Source: a bacterium (GTDB lineage: Bacteria; Patescibacteriota; Minisyncoccia; Moranbacterales; UBA2206). From it: a DNA stretch of 36,056 nucleotides. A program made the translations under genes and the position numbers. The notes beneath the pieces were generated by a model that worked only from the letters and a program-made list of their open reading frames with translations, did no database searches and was not told the origin of the DNA. Of this stretch, positions 23,746 to 32,592 are shown one piece after another; position 1 is the first letter of the stretch, and each line of letters begins with the position of its first letter. Location of the stretch: positions 1 to 36,056 of the forward strand of contig JAJYBE010000002.1 of assembly GCA_021779205.1 (NCBI GenBank), given 5' to 3'.

Positions 23746-25197
23746 ATGCTTAGGTTTAACCAAAAAAACCCAATCCAACCCGAAACAATCAGTGCAATTT
23801 TCAGTATTATTTTTTTGAGCTTATTTATTTTAGCTAATTTTTTTGTTGGTTTTATTTTGCCACTTTATCTATTGGCAGTGGGGGTTGCTTTTGTTTTAGC
23901 AGTAGCCTATCCGGCAAGTGGATTGTTCGTGTTGGTTTTTTTGACATTGATTTTTGAGCGCTTTTTTACTCTTTCACCACTAGTGCTTGGCAAAATAGAA
24001 TATAAAATATTTTTGCCGGATATTATTATTTTGGGAATGTTTTTGGGTTTATTTTTTAAATATTTCAAAAAAAATGGAAAGTTGTCAGGAAAAATACAGG
24101 CAATTGACAGCATCTTTGTGGCTTTTATAGGGCTCAATATTTTATATTATTTTTTAAGCGTTTATATCTTTAGTTCTGATGCTTATTTGTCTTTCAGTTC
24201 GCTTAAAAATTATGTTTTTTATAGTTTGCTTTATTTTTTGACTTATTTTGCCATAGATAATCGCGAGCGATTGAAGTGTTTTTTTAAATTTTATTTTACC
24301 GGAGCAATTTTAATTTTGGGTTTCGTCGTGTTTGGAATTTTTAACGGAGAAGGGTTATGGACAGAGTTTACACCTCTTTCCACTGAAGGCGTGCGAATTT
24401 TAGCTTTTCCTCACGGGCTTTATCTTAGTTTAATTTTTATTCCAGTGCTACTTTTTGCGATTTTTTACAAAAAAAAATGGCCGATCGTTCTTAGCTTAGT
24501 GTTCGCGGTGGGAATTTTAGGCACGATGATGCGTCATCTTTGGGTGGCTTTGGCGTTAGCCCTCGGCTTAGTTTATTATTTTTTGGAAAAAGAACAAAAA
24601 ATTGCCGGCAAAAAATTGATCGGGAAAATATTTTTTTCGTTTGCGATTTTTGGTTTATTATTTTTCTATACAGCCTTAATGTCTCCACAATCAAAGCTAA
24701 ACGATTTATTTTCCGGTGTTGGACAGGCTCTCTCGCAAAGAGGTATTTCTATTGCCAATGCCAATCAAGATGACAGTTTTATTTGGCGTGCGATTGTGTG
24801 GAAAAGCGTCTGGGAGAAATATCAGAAAAATTTAATATTTGGTATTGGTACCGGACAAGTTGTTTCTATGGAAAATGGAACATATCATGCTTTTGTTGAA
24901 ATCAGAAATGCGCATAATTCTTTTCTGGCGATTCTTGTGCAATTTGGAATTTTAGGTTTTGGCTTATTTGCCACTTTTATTTGGATGCATTTTAGAATGC
25001 TGATACGGGCGGATGATTTTAGGCATAATTTTTATAAGTTAGCGTTATTTAGCGTTTTAGTGGTCTATTTGGTGGCGTTTGCATTTCAGCCATATTTAGA
25101 AACAAATTTATTATCAATGTTTTTTTGGATCGGACTCGGACTTATTCGATCTATGCAAAAAGAAGGAAAAAATTATGAAAATTTTGGAGATAAATAA
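23746..25197 (+). CDS. O-antigen ligase/polymerase-like membrane protein
   Basis: A 483-residue polytopic protein with about 11-12 membrane segments and one large external loop (about 310-385) that ends in RNAHNSFLAILVQFGILGF, the conserved stretch of the WaaL/Wzy O-antigen ligase family. These enzymes join or polymerise undecaprenyl-linked glycans outside the membrane. It has its own promoter after the island terminator, and its last 23 bases overlap the glycosyltransferase start. With the Wzz-like protein upstream it makes a surface polysaccharide set. Whether it is polymerase, ligase or a protein O-glycosylation enzyme (pilin glycosylation is possible) cannot be settled from sequence. Confidence 0.85.
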   Translation: MLRFNQKNPIQPETISAIFSIIFLSLFILANFFVGFILPLYLLAVGVAFVLAVAYPASGLFVLVFLTLIFERFFTLSPLVLGKIEYKIFLPDIIILGMFLGLFFKYFKKNGKLSGKIQAIDSIFVAFIGLNILYYFLSVYIFSSDAYLSFSSLKNYVFYSLLYFLTYFAIDNRERLKCFFKFYFTGAILILGFVVFGIFNGEGLWTEFTPLSTEGVRILAFPHGLYLSLIFIPVLLFAIFYKKKWPIVLSLVFAVGILGTMMRHLWVALALALGLVYYFLEKEQKIAGKKLIGKIFFSFAIFGLLFFYTALMSPQSKLNDLFSGVGQALSQRGISIANANQDDSFIWRAIVWKSVWEKYQKNLIFGIGTGQVVSMENGTYHAFVEIRNAHNSFLAILVQFGILGFGLFATFIWMHFRMLIRADDFRHNFYKLALFSVLVVYLVAFAFQPYLETNLLSMFFWIGLGLIRSMQKEGKNYENFGDK

Positions 25198-26365
25198 ATA
25201 TAATTATGCTAAAGGTGGCGCGGATCGGCATTTTCTGGATGTTGTTTCGTTGCTTGAATCGGCCGGACACAATGTGGCGATTTTTTCGATGGAAAGTTCA
25301 AAGAATATTTTTTCGCCTTGGCAAAAATATTTTGTCAGCTATGTCGGATATAATAAAAATGATTCAACACTTTGGCAAAAAATCAAAGGCATATTCAGAA
25401 TGTTTTATTCTTTCGAAGCGAAAAATAAAATAAAAAAAATATTAGCGGATTTTCAACCGGAAGTCGCGCATTTTCATAATATTTATCATCAACTTTCTTT
25501 TTCAATTATTGGAGAAATAAAAAAGAAAAAAATTCCCTTGATAATGACGGTCCATGATTATGCGCTTATTTCTCCTGATCGTGAAGAATATCTTGAGGCG
25601 GTTGGCGAAAAATATTGGAAATTTATTTTTTTGAGTAAAAAATATACCGTATTCAAAAGAATGGTTTTGGTTTCAAAAAGTTACTTCGAAGATTTTATTG
25701 ACTGGAAAAGCGCGGTGGATGTATTTATTTCTCCCAGTCGATTTATGGCGGAAAAATTAATAAAAGCGGGAATTGCAAAAGATAAAATTGTTGTTGTTCC
25801 GCATTTTATTTTAAATATTACTTCTGATAACCGCTTGGAAAAAGAAGAAATTGACAATACTTCGGAACGGTACGCTTTTTATTTTGGCAGAATTTCTAAA
25901 GAAAAAGGTGTGCCGGAAATGCTGGATATTTTTAGGAAAGTTGGTAGAATAAAATTACTTTTAGCTGGAGAGATAGAGGATGACACTGAAATACCTTCAG
26001 ATGATCGGATAGTTTATTTGGGTTATCTGAATCAAAAACAACTCAAGGTATATATAAATAGAGCTGATTTTTGTGTATCATTTTCTCATTTGTCGGAAAT
26101 TTTCGGGCTTATCGCCTTGGAATCCATAAGTGCGGGAAAACCCTTTTTCGGGCTAAATAGTGGTGCTTTTGCGGAGATAATTGAACAAGGAAAATCCGGT
26201 TTTATTTGTGAAAATGTTTTTGAACTTGAAGCTAAAATCAGAGAGATAATTGAGGGAAAAATCAGTTTTTCCAAAAAAACGATAAAAGAAGGGGCATATG
26301 AAAAGTTTGGTCAAAAAAAATATTTGGAAAAATTAATAAATTTATTTAATTCGTTTATAAAATAA
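25175..26365 (+). CDS. Glycosyltransferase family 4
   Basis: A 396-residue cytoplasmic GT-B enzyme. The N-terminal acceptor domain starts MKILEINKYNYAKGGADRHF with the glycine-rich loop and contains AHFHNIYHQLS. The C-terminal donor domain contains YFGRISKEKGVPEMLDIF and the EX7E-type SEIFGLIALESISAGKPF segment, which holds the sugar nucleotide. The start overlaps the previous gene by 23 bases, and a weak AGAAGGA lies ahead of it. It probably adds a sugar to the glycan exported and polymerised by its neighbours. Donor and acceptor are unknown. Confidence 0.92.
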   Translation: MKILEINKYNYAKGGADRHFLDVVSLLESAGHNVAIFSMESSKNIFSPWQKYFVSYVGYNKNDSTLWQKIKGIFRMFYSFEAKNKIKKILADFQPEVAHFHNIYHQLSFSIIGEIKKKKIPLIMTVHDYALISPDREEYLEAVGEKYWKFIFLSKKYTVFKRMVLVSKSYFEDFIDWKSAVDVFISPSRFMAEKLIKAGIAKDKIVVVPHFILNITSDNRLEKEEIDNTSERYAFYFGRISKEKGVPEMLDIFRKVGRIKLLLAGEIEDDTEIPSDDRIVYLGYLNQKQLKVYINRADFCVSFSHLSEIFGLIALESISAGKPFFGLNSGAFAEIIEQGKSGFICENVFELEAKIREIIEGKISFSKKTIKEGAYEKFGQKKYLEKLINLFNSFIK

Positions 26366-26369
26366 AAAT

Positions 26370-27422
26370 ATGCAGAGTAAAAAAAATATTATTTTAAGTA
26401 TAATCTTGAGTTGCTTATATTCTCCCGGGAAATTGGCAAATCTGCTTAAGGTTTTTTGTTTTCCCAAAAAAAATAAAGTAAACTTTTCCCCCATTTTCGC
26501 CGATATTGAATCTACAATCTCTTGTAATTTAAATTGTGTGATGTGTCATAGGAAAGAATTGGTCGCGGGAAGAAGCAGCCTTAATTTAACATTGGTTCAA
26601 TTTCGAAAAATTATAGATAAATTGCCTTATGTTCTCAAGCTTAATCTGCAAGGAATGGGCGAGCCACTTCTTTCAAGGGATCTTTTTGAAATGATTAAGT
26701 ATGCCAAAAAGAAACGCATTTATGTTTCAACCGTAACTAACGGGATGCTGATGACTGAAGATCGAGCGCGAAAAACAATAGAATCCGGCTTGGATCGAAT
26801 ATATTTTTCTATTGATTCGGCAGATTCAAAAAATTATGCGAAATATCGAGTGAATGGAAAGCTTGATCAAGTGATTGATAATTTAAAAAAACTCGTTGAA
26901 TTAAAGAATAAAAATAAAAGCAAATTGCATATTGGAGTTTGGATGTTGCTTTTTAATAATAATATTGACCAGCTTATCCCGGTATTGAAATTGGTTAAGG
27001 AGGCAGGAGCCGATGAATTGATTGTTCAGTCGCATATTTCCTATCGAGGAAAAAATAATTGGAAAGAAAAAATAAATAATTTAAAAATTAAAGATAAAAA
27101 TAATGATGTTTTTATAAAATTGGAAGAGGCTAAAAAATTTGCCAAAGAAATAAAATTAAAATTTTCAATTCAAGCCGGTATGGGTGTTTTGAAACCTGAT
27201 GCGAAAAGTCTTTGTCAATGGCCATGGAAATCGATCTATATTGCTTCAAACGGAGATGTTTCGTCTTGTTGCATTGTTGCCGATCCCAAGGTTGCATATA
27301 TGGGAAATATCCTTAACCAAGAATTTTCTCAAATATGGAATGGAACAATGTATCAAAATTTAAGAAAATCTTTGCTTGATAAGGAGATTCCCGACTATTG
27401 CAAGGAATGTTATGGAAAATAA
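26370..27422 (+). CDS. Radical SAM protein with SPASM-like C-terminus
   Basis: A 350-residue radical SAM enzyme. The first cluster motif CxxxCxxC is C52, C56, C59 in STISCNLNCVMCHRKE. The glycine-rich LNLQGMGEPLLS forms the second SAM motif. The C-terminal part has SLCQWPWKSIYIASNGDVSSCC, GNIL and the closing CKECYGK (C344, C347), typical of a SPASM domain binding extra iron-sulfur clusters. Such proteins modify peptides or sugars. It begins 4 bases after the glycosyltransferase, so a role in glycan or glycopeptide modification is plausible but unproven. Confidence 0.9.
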   Translation: MQSKKNIILSIILSCLYSPGKLANLLKVFCFPKKNKVNFSPIFADIESTISCNLNCVMCHRKELVAGRSSLNLTLVQFRKIIDKLPYVLKLNLQGMGEPLLSRDLFEMIKYAKKKRIYVSTVTNGMLMTEDRARKTIESGLDRIYFSIDSADSKNYAKYRVNGKLDQVIDNLKKLVELKNKNKSKLHIGVWMLLFNNNIDQLIPVLKLVKEAGADELIVQSHISYRGKNNWKEKINNLKIKDKNNDVFIKLEEAKKFAKEIKLKFSIQAGMGVLKPDAKSLCQWPWKSIYIASNGDVSSCCIVADPKVAYMGNILNQEFSQIWNGTMYQNLRKSLLDKEIPDYCKECYGK

Positions 27423-27459
27423 TACGAAGAATGTTTTTTATTATTTTAGTGCTTATCGT

Positions 27460-27487
27460 TTGACTAAAGCTTTTTTTGTGCTATGCT
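27460..27487 (+). promoter_or_regulatory. Sigma70-type promoter of the zinc-ribbon gene
   Basis: TTGACT (27460-27465), 16-base spacer, extended -10 TGCTATGCT (-10 at 27482-27487). This gives a leader of about 33 bases before the ATG at 27527. Confidence 0.6.
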
Positions 27488-27526
27488 GAATGGGTATTTT
27501 ATTTAGGGTTTATAAATTAAATAAAT

Positions 27527-27838
27527 ATGCTAAAAAAAAGAAAAAATTTAGATTTGGCGCTAAATTGCTCTGTTTGTTCATCTGTGTTTGATGATCAGCG
27601 AATTATTTTAGTTGGTGAGCGGGAAAATGGTACGATTTTTCATGCGACTTGTCAAAAATGTCTAACTTCGGCTTTGATTTTTCTTTCTCAGACGGAACAA
27701 GGCATGATGAGCATCGGAATGGTAACGGACATGAATGGTGTCGAGGTGCGTGATATATTTGGTAAAAAAGCGATTGATGCCGATGATGTATTGGAAATTT
27801 ATCGTATAACGCATAATAAAAAAACGGTTTTTGGGTAA
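27527..27838 (+). CDS. Small CxxC-CxxC protein, possible zinc ribbon
   Basis: A 103-residue protein with two CxxC pairs (C14, C17 in NCSVC; C42, C45 in TCQKC) 24 residues apart, as in a zinc ribbon. The rest is mixed, with TEQGMMSIGMVTDMNGVEVRDIF and DADDVLEIY. No enzyme motif. It has its own promoter and stands alone before the L25 gene. Zinc binding is inferred from spacing; function unknown. Confidence 0.72.
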   Translation: MLKKRKNLDLALNCSVCSSVFDDQRIILVGERENGTIFHATCQKCLTSALIFLSQTEQGMMSIGMVTDMNGVEVRDIFGKKAIDADDVLEIYRITHNKKTVFG

Positions 27839-27901
27839 TTAATTTTTTAATCCGCTTGAGAGGTTTCATGTAATAATTGAAGCAGGTAGAGCGAAAAAAT
27901 A

Positions 27902-28582
27902 ATGGAAAAAATTTTATTGGAAGCATCCGGAAGGGATGTTTTAGGTAGAAAGACAAATAAGGGTAGGCGAGAAGGATTAATTCCGGCTGTTGTATATGGG
28001 CGGGGAATTGAGTCAAAAAATATTTGGGTTAGTGCATTGGATTTTAAGCGACTGGTTAGAAAGTCCGGAGAAAGCACGATAATCGATCTTAAAATCGACA
28101 AAAAAGACGATCGAAATGTTTTAATTTATGATACGCAAAAAGATCCAATCAGAGACAATTATATTCATATCGATTTTTTTCAAGTGAAAATGGATGAAGA
28201 GATTGAAACTGAAGTCGAATTGGAATATATTGGAGAATCTTTGGCGGTGAAGGCGGCTGGTGGAGTTTTGGTTAAAAGCTTGGATATGATTGAAGTGAAA
28301 TGTTTACCAGCAAACTTGCCTTCAAGTATAGAGGTGGATATTTCAGCTTTAAACACTTTTGAAGATCATATTTGTATTAAAGATTTAAAGATTTCCAAGC
28401 AGGTTAAGGTTATGGCTGATCCGGATACCGTAGTGGCATTGGTTGCTCCTCCGCGGTCGGAAAATGAATTATCGCAATTGGAAGATAAGATTGATGCTGA
28501 TGTTACCAAAGTCGATGGTGTAGTTAAGGCTGTTGAGCCTGAAAATGCTTCCGGCACAAAGGAAGAAAAAAAGAACAAATAG
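27902..28582 (+). CDS. rplY: 50S ribosomal protein L25 (Ctc type)
   Basis: A 5S rRNA-binding protein, 226 residues. Residues 1-92 are the L25 domain (LEASGRDVLGRKTNKGRREG, LIPAVVYGRG, IRDNYIHIDFFQV). Residues about 93-190 are the beta-rich CTC domain (VELEYIGESLAVKAAGGVLV, LPANLPSSIEVDISAL). A charged Lys/Glu-rich tail ends the protein. The domain order and length are normal for the long Ctc form. It is followed by a clear terminator. Confidence 0.95.
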   Translation: MEKILLEASGRDVLGRKTNKGRREGLIPAVVYGRGIESKNIWVSALDFKRLVRKSGESTIIDLKIDKKDDRNVLIYDTQKDPIRDNYIHIDFFQVKMDEEIETEVELEYIGESLAVKAAGGVLVKSLDMIEVKCLPANLPSSIEVDISALNTFEDHICIKDLKISKQVKVMADPDTVVALVAPPRSENELSQLEDKIDADVTKVDGVVKAVEPENASGTKEEKKNK

Positions 28583-28606
28583 AAGTCGGAATTTTTAGAA
28601 TTTTTC

Positions 28607-28639
28607 AAAAAACACTTCAAGAAACTGGAGTGTTTTTTT
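28607..28639 (+). terminator. Intrinsic terminator after rplY
   Basis: The stem AACACTTCA / TGGAGTGTT (one G-T pair), extended by A-T pairs, has an AGAAAC loop and ends in seven T. Confidence 0.85.
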
Positions 28640-28679
28640 GATTGTGGATAACTCTGATTTTTCGCTTAAAATAAGTTGC

Positions 28680-28707
28680 TTGCCAAGTATTTTGCTTGTG
28701 GTATAAT
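28680..28707 (+). promoter_or_regulatory. Promoter of the nrdR-nrdD-nrdG operon
   Basis: TTGCCA (28680-28685), 16-base spacer, extended -10 TGGTATAAT with a perfect TATAAT (28702-28707). Expected start near 28714, just before the NrdR box. Confidence 0.7.
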
Positions 28708-28718
28708 CACAATTAGTT

Positions 28719-28734
28719 ACACTATATATAGTAT
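28719..28734 (+). promoter_or_regulatory. NrdR box
   Basis: ACACTATATATAGTAT matches the published NrdR-box pattern (aCACwAtATaTwGtgt) at all but one position. It lies just past the predicted transcription start of nrdR itself, suited to repression. Only one box is seen; paired boxes about 31 bases apart are usual. Confidence 0.75.
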
Positions 28735-28749
28735 AAAATAATAAATATT

Positions 28750-29199
28750 ATGAATTGTCCTTTTTGCAACAATGCGGAAACGAAAGTCGTTGATTCGCGA
28801 GAAACCAACGAGGGAAAAATTACTCGGCGACGTCGCGAGTGTTTGAAATGTTCTTCTCGGTTTAGCACTTATGAAGAAATCGAACTTTTGCGCCTAAATG
28901 TCATTAAAAAAAATGGAACAAGAGCGGAGTATAATAAATTAAAGATTGAAACAGGAATAAGAAAGGCATTGGAAAAACGACCGATAAATGAAGAAAGAAT
29001 ATCTCAATTTATTGGAGAGATAGAGTATGAGATTCGCACAAAAGAAAAACCAGAGATAACTTCAAGAGAAATTGGAAAGATTATTCTTAAAAAGTTGCGG
29101 CTGTTGGATGAGGTGGCTTATGTGAGATTTGCCAGTGTCTACAAATCTTTCGGTAGCATTGAAAGTTTCAAAAAAGAATTAGATACATTTGATAAATAA
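28750..29199 (+). CDS. nrdR: Transcriptional repressor NrdR
   Basis: A 149-residue repressor of ribonucleotide reductase genes that senses ATP/dATP. The N-terminal zinc ribbon has C3, C6, C31, C34 (NCPFCNN ... RRRRECLKCSSRFST). The ATP-cone domain follows from about 49 to 139 (VIKKNGTRAEYNKLKIETGI). The whole family is conserved in length and motif. It heads the operon with nrdD 18 bases downstream, and the box at 28719 indicates self-control. Confidence 0.97.
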   Translation: MNCPFCNNAETKVVDSRETNEGKITRRRRECLKCSSRFSTYEEIELLRLNVIKKNGTRAEYNKLKIETGIRKALEKRPINEERISQFIGEIEYEIRTKEKPEITSREIGKIILKKLRLLDEVAYVRFASVYKSFGSIESFKKELDTFDK

Positions 29200-29217
29200 A
29201 TTTTTTAAAAAAACCGT

Positions 29218-31401
29218 ATGAAAATTAAAAAGAAAAACAACAAAAAGAAGCAATCCGAAACATCAAGAGTAAGCGAAGCCAAAATTAAAAAAGTGATCAA
29301 GCGCGATGGAAAAATGGCTAAGTTTGATCAGCGTAAAATAACCAGTGGCATTCTTAAGGCGTTAGTTTCGACAAAAGAAGGCAAAGCGGAAGATGCCAAA
29401 AAAATAACTGAGAAAGTGGTAAGGTTGCTTTCCCAAAAACACAAAGAGGGATATGTTCCGGAGATTGAAGAAATTCAAGATTTAGTGGAAAGAGTTTTGA
29501 TGATTTTGGATTTTGAAGAAACGGCCAAGGCATATATACTTTATCGCGAACAACACAGAAAAAATCGTGAAGCGGAACAATCATTGGATGAAGCGGTTAA
29601 TTTAGTGGATAAATATATTCAAGGAATGGATTGGAAGGTTAAAGAAAATGCCAATATGGCATACTCTCTCCAAGGACTTAATAACTACATATCTTCCATT
29701 GTGAGTGCTAAATATTGGATGAATAGAGTTTATACAAAAGAAATTCGCCAAGCGCATGAAGGCGGTGATTTTCATATTCATGATTTGCAACTTCTGGCGG
29801 CTTATTGTTGCGGTTGGGATTTGCAAGATTTGTTGCGTCGCGGTTTTACGGGAGTGTCGGGAAAGGTGGCGTGTAAGCCAGCTAAACATCTGGGAGCAAT
29901 TCTCGGGCAAATGGTTAATTTTACCTATACGACTCAAGGTGAAGTGGCGGGAGCGCAAGCTTTTTCTAACTTTGACACATTATTGGCGCCATTTATTCGC
30001 TATGATAAATTGAATTATGATCAAGTTAAACAAGAAATTCAATCATATGTTTTCAATATGAATGTTTCTACGCGCGTGGGATTTCAAACGCCATTTTCCA
30101 ATATCACTATGGACATTACTTGTCCGAAAAATTTAGCAAAAGAAGTGGCAATCATTGGTGGAGTTCCGCAAAAAGAAACCTATGGAGAATTTCAAGAAGA
30201 AATGAATATGATTAATCGTGCTTTTGCGGAAGTGATGACAGAGGGCGATGCTAATGGCAGGATTTTTACTTTTCCCATTCCAACCTATAACATCGGCAAG
30301 GATTTTGATTGGAAAGACAAGCGGTTTGATGCGATTTGGGAGATGACGGCAAAATACGGTATTCCATATTTTGCTAATTTTATCAATTCAGATATGGATC
30401 CGGACGATGCTCGTTCAATGTGTTGTCGTTTGCGTTTGGATAATCGCGAACTGCATAAGCGCGGCGGCGGTTTATTCGGGGCTAATCCCTTAACCGGTTC
30501 GATAGGTGTTGTAACAATTAATTTGCCTCGCCTGGGTTATGTGGCGAAAAATAAAAAAGAATTTATTGAAAAACTTAATCGCTTAATGGATTTGGCAAAG
30601 GAAAGTTTGGAAACAAAAAGAATAATGGTGGAAAAATTAACCGAAGGAGGACTATATCCCTATACTAAATTTTATTTAGCGCCGATCAAGTTGCGTCGCG
30701 GACAATATTGGGCGAATCATTTTTCCACAATCGGTTTGATTGGAATGAATGAGGCGTTGCTAAATTTAATTGGAAAAGACATTACTACTTCGGCAGGACA
30801 AAAATTAGCTGAAGAAATTTTGATACATATGCGGGAAAGAATTATCGGATATCAAAAAGAAACTGATAATCTATATAATCTGGAAGCTACACCGGCAGAA
30901 GGCACGGCATATCGCTTGGCGAGAATGGATCAAAAAGATTATCCCGGAATTATTTTTGCCAACAATAAAAATGTGAAAGAAGATGGTGCTGAGCCGTATT
31001 ATACTAATTCCTCGCAACTGCCGGTTAATTTTACCGAAGATATTTTTGAGGCGTTGGATTTGCAGGATAATTTGCAAACAAAATATACCGGAGGAACAGT
31101 ATTGCATGGTTTTTTGGGTGAACGAATCTGGGATATTGAGATGACTAAAAAATTGGTTCGCAAAATTGCCGAAAATTATGCATTGCCTTATTTCACACTT
31201 ACTCCGACTTTCAGTATTTGTCCGGTGCATGGTTATCTTGAGGGAGAGCATCAATTCTGTCCAAAATGCGTGGTAGAGCAAAGAACGGAAATATATTCGC
31301 GCGTAGTGGGTTATATCCGTCCAATAGCTCAATGGAATGATGGAAAGCAAGCGGAATTTTCTGATCGCAAAGAATTTAGAGTGAAAAATAATAGTCGTTA
31401 A
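29218..31401 (+). CDS. nrdD: Anaerobic ribonucleoside-triphosphate reductase
   Basis: The class III, oxygen-sensitive enzyme that makes dNTPs from NTPs. At 727 residues it has a basic N-terminal tail, an ATP-cone (about 22-115, VIKRDGKMAKFDQRKITSGI), the glycyl-radical barrel with GVSGKVACKPAKHLG, DITCPKNLA and MCCRLRLDNRELHKRGGG, then NPLTGSIGVVTINLPRLGY. The C-terminal zinc site is C668, H671, C681, C684 (CPVHGYLEGEHQFCPKC). The radical glycine is G698 in RVVGYIRP. All expected motifs are intact, so it should be active once charged by NrdG. No oxygen-dependent reductase is in the window. Confidence 0.97.
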   Translation: MKIKKKNNKKKQSETSRVSEAKIKKVIKRDGKMAKFDQRKITSGILKALVSTKEGKAEDAKKITEKVVRLLSQKHKEGYVPEIEEIQDLVERVLMILDFEETAKAYILYREQHRKNREAEQSLDEAVNLVDKYIQGMDWKVKENANMAYSLQGLNNYISSIVSAKYWMNRVYTKEIRQAHEGGDFHIHDLQLLAAYCCGWDLQDLLRRGFTGVSGKVACKPAKHLGAILGQMVNFTYTTQGEVAGAQAFSNFDTLLAPFIRYDKLNYDQVKQEIQSYVFNMNVSTRVGFQTPFSNITMDITCPKNLAKEVAIIGGVPQKETYGEFQEEMNMINRAFAEVMTEGDANGRIFTFPIPTYNIGKDFDWKDKRFDAIWEMTAKYGIPYFANFINSDMDPDDARSMCCRLRLDNRELHKRGGGLFGANPLTGSIGVVTINLPRLGYVAKNKKEFIEKLNRLMDLAKESLETKRIMVEKLTEGGLYPYTKFYLAPIKLRRGQYWANHFSTIGLIGMNEALLNLIGKDITTSAGQKLAEEILIHMRERIIGYQKETDNLYNLEATPAEGTAYRLARMDQKDYPGIIFANNKNVKEDGAEPYYTNSSQLPVNFTEDIFEALDLQDNLQTKYTGGTVLHGFLGERIWDIEMTKKLVRKIAENYALPYFTLTPTFSICPVHGYLEGEHQFCPKCVVEQRTEIYSRVVGYIRPIAQWNDGKQAEFSDRKEFRVKNNSR

Positions 31402-31414
31402 ATTTAAAAGATAG

Positions 31415-31447
31415 TAAGCCATTCCGCTTTCCAAGCGGAATGGCTTA
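31415..31447 (+). promoter_or_regulatory. Perfect stem-loop between nrdD and nrdG
   Basis: A perfect 15-base stem TAAGCCATTCCGCTT / AAGCGGAATGGCTTA with a 3-base loop, 13 bases after nrdD and 11 bases before nrdG. There is no T run, only AT-rich sequence. It may be a partial terminator or an mRNA-processing/stability element that sets the nrdD to nrdG ratio. Confidence 0.75.
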
Positions 31448-31458
31448 ATTTAAATAAT

Positions 31459-32163
31459 ATGCATATTTCTGGTCAACAAAAATTAACATTAATTGATTTT
31501 CCTGGACATTTGGCAACTACAATTTTTACCTCTGGTTGTAATTTTCGTTGCCCTTTCTGCCATAATCCGGAATTGGCTATGGGAAAGATTGAAAAAATAT
31601 CATCATCTGAATCTAAAAGTGAAACGGATTTTTTTAAATTTTTATCGGCACGCAAAGGAAAAATAGACGGTGTTTGCATTACCGGAGGAGAACCGACACT
31701 GCAACCTGGCTTAGTTGATTTTATTAAAAAAATAAAAGCGTGTGAATTTTTTGTAAAACTGGACACTAATGGGACAAGACCCGACGTGCTGAAATGCTTG
31801 TTAGATTTAAAATTATTGGATTTTGTAGCAATGGATATTAAGAATAGTCCGGAAAAATATAGTGAAACAGTTGGTGTGAATGTTGATGTTGAGAAAATAA
31901 AAGCCAGTGTTGAATTGATCAGGAATAGTTTTATTGATTATGAGTTTCGCACGACAGTCGTCCCGGGAATTCACGATTACGTTGATTTTTTAGCGATTGC
32001 AAATTGGCTGTCCGGATCCAAAGCGTATTATTTGCAAGAATACAGAGATGCGGTTATTTTGGATAGTAATTTAAGAAAAAAAACAAAAAATCAAAAAATT
32101 GATTTGGAAAAAATAAAACAAACTATCGAACATCATTTTCAAAAAATGGGAATCAGAAGCTAA
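31459..32163 (+). CDS. nrdG: Anaerobic RNR activating protein, radical SAM (NrdG2 type)
   Basis: A 234-residue radical SAM activase that places the glycyl radical on NrdD. The N-terminus LTLIDFPGHLATTIFTSGCN leads into the cluster motif CxxxCxxC (GCNFRCPFCHN, with C27, C31, C34), followed by CITGGEPTLQPGL as the SAM-binding glycine-rich motif and KLDTNGTRP. The form, longer than E. coli NrdG, matches the NrdG2 subtype. It lies directly after nrdD, which is its substrate, separated only by the stem-loop. Confidence 0.94.
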   Translation: MHISGQQKLTLIDFPGHLATTIFTSGCNFRCPFCHNPELAMGKIEKISSSESKSETDFFKFLSARKGKIDGVCITGGEPTLQPGLVDFIKKIKACEFFVKLDTNGTRPDVLKCLLDLKLLDFVAMDIKNSPEKYSETVGVNVDVEKIKASVELIRNSFIDYEFRTTVVPGIHDYVDFLAIANWLSGSKAYYLQEYRDAVILDSNLRKKTKNQKIDLEKIKQTIEHHFQKMGIRS

Positions 32164-32175
32164 TCTTTTTTTATT

Positions 32176-32397
32176 ATGCGAATTTATCTTAAAGTTATTC
32201 CTCGCGCTTCCGTTAATAGTTTGGAAAAAATTAATGAAGGTGAGTATAAAGCGAAATTGACTGCTCCTCCAGTGGACGGGAAGGCTAATTTGGCTTTGAT
32301 CAAACTTTTGGCGGAATATTTCGGAGTTTCTAAAAGCGCCATAACAATTATCGGTGGAAAAACTGCTAGAATAAAAATAGTTGATGTGGATTTGTAA
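32176..32397 (+). CDS. DUF167/YggU family protein
   Basis: A 73-residue protein of the DUF167 (YggU) family. The family signature is clear: IYLKVIPRAS at the start, YKAKLTAPPVDGKANLALIK in the middle, then FGVSKSAITIIGGKTARIK. Function unknown in general. It starts 13 bases after nrdG and is the last gene of the nrd transcript. Confidence 0.9.
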   Translation: MRIYLKVIPRASVNSLEKINEGEYKAKLTAPPVDGKANLALIKLLAEYFGVSKSAITIIGGKTARIKIVDVDL

Positions 32398-32445
32398 TTT
32401 TTTCTTGCAAGTGGCGTTATTTAGAAATTAAAGACGACGGGGCAC

Positions 32446-32474
32446 TTGTCAAAAAATAAAAAGAAGATTATACT
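32446..32474 (+). promoter_or_regulatory. Promoter of the hydrogenase-like operon
   Basis: TTGTCA (32446-32451), 17-base spacer, TATACT (32469-32474). Its start near 32481 leaves a leader of about 110 bases before the ATG at 32593, longer than the 30-base leaders elsewhere in the window. Confidence 0.6.
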
Positions 32475-32592
32475 AATGAAGTAACAGAATCTTTAATTTG
32501 ATATAGGTTTTGGTTAGCTCATATTCTCGCAAGAATCGCCCGAATGTGTTTTGGTGCGGTTTGTTGCGTTTTTTGTTTTATTCAGTAAAAAA

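Noticed and set aside
30871..31434. 187-codon open frame on the minus strand inside nrdD
   Set aside because: Opposes the most conserved, glycyl-radical part of nrdD; composition is of an antisense shadow.
31415..31447. Calling the nrdD-nrdG hairpin an intrinsic terminator
   Set aside because: No T run follows the stem and the next gene begins 11 bases later in the same functional pair.
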